Below, one piece after another: positions 62,463-64,000 of a stretch of 64,000 nucleotides of DNA. How positions within the stretch are numbered: the first letter of the stretch is position 1; every line of letters begins with the position of its first letter. The DNA comes from Deltaproteobacteria bacterium (lineage in GTDB: Bacteria; Desulfobacterota; DSM-4660; Desulfatiglandales; HGW-15). Position numbers and translations under genes: made by a program. The notes below the pieces were generated by a model that saw only the letters and a list, made by a program, of their open reading frames with translations, was not told the origin of the DNA and did not search any database. The DNA is taken from contig JAGVAP010000016.1 of assembly GCA_020060215.1 (NCBI GenBank), forward strand, positions 1 to 64,000, given 5' to 3'.

Positions 62463-63398
62463 ATGCACAGGGAAAAACAAAGCAGACGAGAGATGTATTA
62501 TGCCGAGCCGATCTATCGACCGCCCAGCGAGGCCTATTCCCTCCTGATCCAGGCAACCGTAGGGTGCTCGTCCGCGTCCGCGGGAAGGTGTTACTTCTGC
62601 ACGTCCTACATCTTTGACAGGGCGGTCCCCGAGAAGAAGTTCAGGATTCGACCTGCCCAGGAAGTGCTCGAAGACATCGAGATCGCGAGAGAGATCCACG
62701 GGAACCGCGTGGACAAGATCTTCCTGCTGGATTCGAACGCCATGATCATGAAGACCGGGGAGCTCCTGAAGATCCTCGAGAAGTGCCATGAGGCCTTCCC
62801 GCGGCTCAAACAGGTCTCCTGCTATGCGTGCTGCGGGGATATCCTGAGAAAGAGCGATGAGGAGCTGAGGGAGCTGCGCGAGGCCGGTCTGAAGCTCGTG
62901 TTCGTCGGCCTGGAATCCGGGGACCAGGAGGTCCTGGATCTGATGAACAAGGGCGCGACCGTTCAGGACCAGGTCGATTCCGTGGTGAAGGCGAACCGGG
63001 CGGGGATACAGACCTCGGTCACCGTGATCCTCGGTCTGGGCGGAAGGAGGTTGTGGAGACAGCATGCAGTGGAGACGGGCAAGGCCGCCGGCCGCATGAA
63101 TCCCACCTTCTTCTCTGCACTGACGCTCATGGTGGTCCCGAATTCACCGCTGGCAGCCATGGTGAAGAAGGGGGAGTTTGAGCTGGTCACGGACCCTGCG
63201 GAGATCCTGAGGGAGCTCCACCTGATGATCCGGAACATCGACGGACCCGGGCCCATCGTTTTTCGAACCAATCACGCCTCGAACTATCTGCCCCTCCGGG
63301 GGACCCTTCCGAGGGACAAAGAGGACCTGTTGAAGACCATCCAGGGCGGACTCGATCACCCGGATAGCCTCCGGTCCGAATCGATGCGCGGCCTCTGA
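62463..63398 (+). CDS. radical SAM protein with unusual cysteine spacing
   Basis: This 311-residue protein has the radical SAM barrel. The cluster motif reads GCSSASAGRCYFC, a C-x7-C-x2-C rather than C-x3-C-x2-C. Supporting features are KKFRIRPAQEVLEDI, an SAM-side LVFVGLESGDQEVLDLMNKG, and ILGLGGRRLWRQHA. Many relatives with ATxGC...CxFC openings are uncharacterised. The ATG lies after the repeat, with no obvious ribosome site. Function unknown; it has no operon partner here. Confidence 0.8.
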   Translation: MHREKQSRREMYYAEPIYRPPSEAYSLLIQATVGCSSASAGRCYFCTSYIFDRAVPEKKFRIRPAQEVLEDIEIAREIHGNRVDKIFLLDSNAMIMKTGELLKILEKCHEAFPRLKQVSCYACCGDILRKSDEELRELREAGLKLVFVGLESGDQEVLDLMNKGATVQDQVDSVVKANRAGIQTSVTVILGLGGRRLWRQHAVETGKAAGRMNPTFFSALTLMVVPNSPLAAMVKKGEFELVTDPAEILRELHLMIRNIDGPGPIVFRTNHASNYLPLRGTLPRDKEDLLKTIQGGLDHPDSLRSESMRGL

Positions 63399-63438
63399 AG
63401 CCCAGGGCCATCCTGGATCTCAGCGATGAGCCGATCCC

Positions 63439-64000
63439 TTACGATCGGATCCCCCCCACAAGGGTCGTCAGCTCTCCCACCAGTTCTTTCATCTGTTCGG
63501 ACCTGGACGTCAGCTCCTTGCTCACGGCCGCGGATTCCTCCGCCGTCGACGCATTCCTCTGTATCACCTTGTCCATCTCGGCCACGGCCTTGTTGACCTG
63601 GCCTATCCCCTGTGCCTGTTCGTTGGAGGCGGCGGAGATTCCTTCCACAAGTTCACCCACCTTGCCGGCACCCCTTGCCACTTCTGAAAAGGCCTCGTTG
63701 GTCCTCGTGACCAGATCAGAGCCTTCCCTGACCTTGTTCACAGTCCCTTCGATCAACCCCGCGGTGCTCCTGGCGGCTTCAGCCGCTCTCAAGGCCAGGT
63801 TCCTCACTTCACCGGCCACCACGGCAAACCCTGCCCCTGCATCACCGGCCCTTGCCGCCTCGACCGCTGCGTTCAGGGCCAGAAGGTTGGTTTGAAAAGC
63901 AATCTCATCGATCGTCTTGATGATCTTGGATATCTCCTCGCTGGCCTGCGAGATCTCGAGCATGAACCTGGTCAGGCCCTTCATGGATTCATTCGCCTGG
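63439..64000 (-). CDS. methyl-accepting chemotaxis protein, C-terminal part (cut by window edge)
   Basis: The frame runs off the right edge. The visible 187 residues are the signalling hairpin of a chemoreceptor, with the highly conserved [21 protein letters not shown] and [13 protein letters not shown], flanked by heptad methylation helices ending VGGIRS. The sensor and membrane portions lie outside the window. Confidence 0.93.
   Translation of the reverse strand, partial: QANESMKGLTRFMLEISQASEEISKIIKTIDEIAFQTNLLALNAAVEAARAGDAGAGFAVVAGEVRNLALRAAEAARSTAGLIEGTVNKVREGSDLVTRTNEAFSEVARGAGKVGELVEGISAASNEQAQGIGQVNKAVAEMDKVIQRNASTAEESAAVSKELTSRSEQMKELVGELTTLVGGIRS

Overview
The window looks like chromosome from an anaerobic sulfate-reducing bacterium of the Desulfobacterota (former Deltaproteobacteria). 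The evidence is a complete dsrMKJOP operon, a tetraheme cytochrome c3, a small 2x[4Fe-4S] ferredoxin, ETF-linked acyl-CoA chemistry, TRAP uptake systems and UbiD-type decarboxylases, in GC-rich DNA. A more exact taxon cannot be given from sequence reading alone. I saw no rRNA or tRNA gene, insertion sequence or CRISPR array.

Layout. 1-6.6 kb: glycerate 2-kinase facing a sugar-glycerate type glycosyltransferase, then a leftward ruvB-ruvA-ruvC-yebC-rlmE block. 6.7-13.8 kb: a strong promoter, an RsbRD_N-domain gene and dsrMKJOP, then ferredoxin and cytochrome c3. 14-19.7 kb: MFS transporter, EndoIII/MagIII-like DNA glycosylase, an EF-G and MltG. 19.7-42.7 kb: a long rightward catabolic region with class III CoA-transferase, ETF, acyl-CoA dehydrogenase, GntR regulator, two-subunit B12 mutase, TRAP transporter, PaaK-type ligase, three-subunit xanthine-dehydrogenase-type Mo hydroxylase, hydantoinase A/B, and a 3-hydroxyacyl-CoA dehydrogenase/enoyl-CoA hydratase fusion. 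This set matches, function by function, the anaerobic indoleacetate (auxin) pathway known from Aromatoleum/Azoarcus. 42.9-57.5 kb: a second aromatic-acid module with two paralogous TetR regulators, an MFS exporter, UbiD decarboxylase, acyl-CoA ligase, TRAP system and thioesterase. Facing these on the minus strand is an operon encoding an XDH-type FAD subunit, a chimeric molybdoenzyme and a second UbiD. The chimera joins an XDH-type [2Fe-2S] domain to a DMSO-reductase-family catalytic subunit. A decayed copy of the upstream hydratase 3' end lies just beyond this module. 57.8-60.7 kb: diheme cytochrome c peroxidase, a Tat-exported metallophosphoesterase and a monoheme cytochrome c. 61-64 kb: alpha-methylacyl-CoA racemase, a radical SAM protein with unusual cysteine spacing, and the end of a chemoreceptor.

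How it fits together. The catabolic genes would import aromatic acids, activate them as CoA thioesters, open or rearrange them and pass electrons through ETF and molybdenum/flavin enzymes, ultimately to the Dsr membrane complex. The strongest candidates for something undescribed are the chimeric DMSOR/XDH molybdoenzyme with its UbiD partner (52.7-57.4 kb) and a TetR-type operator shared by three promoters of the same module. Many intergenic gaps carry short palindromic or degenerate repeats of several distinct families, unusually often inside apparent operons.
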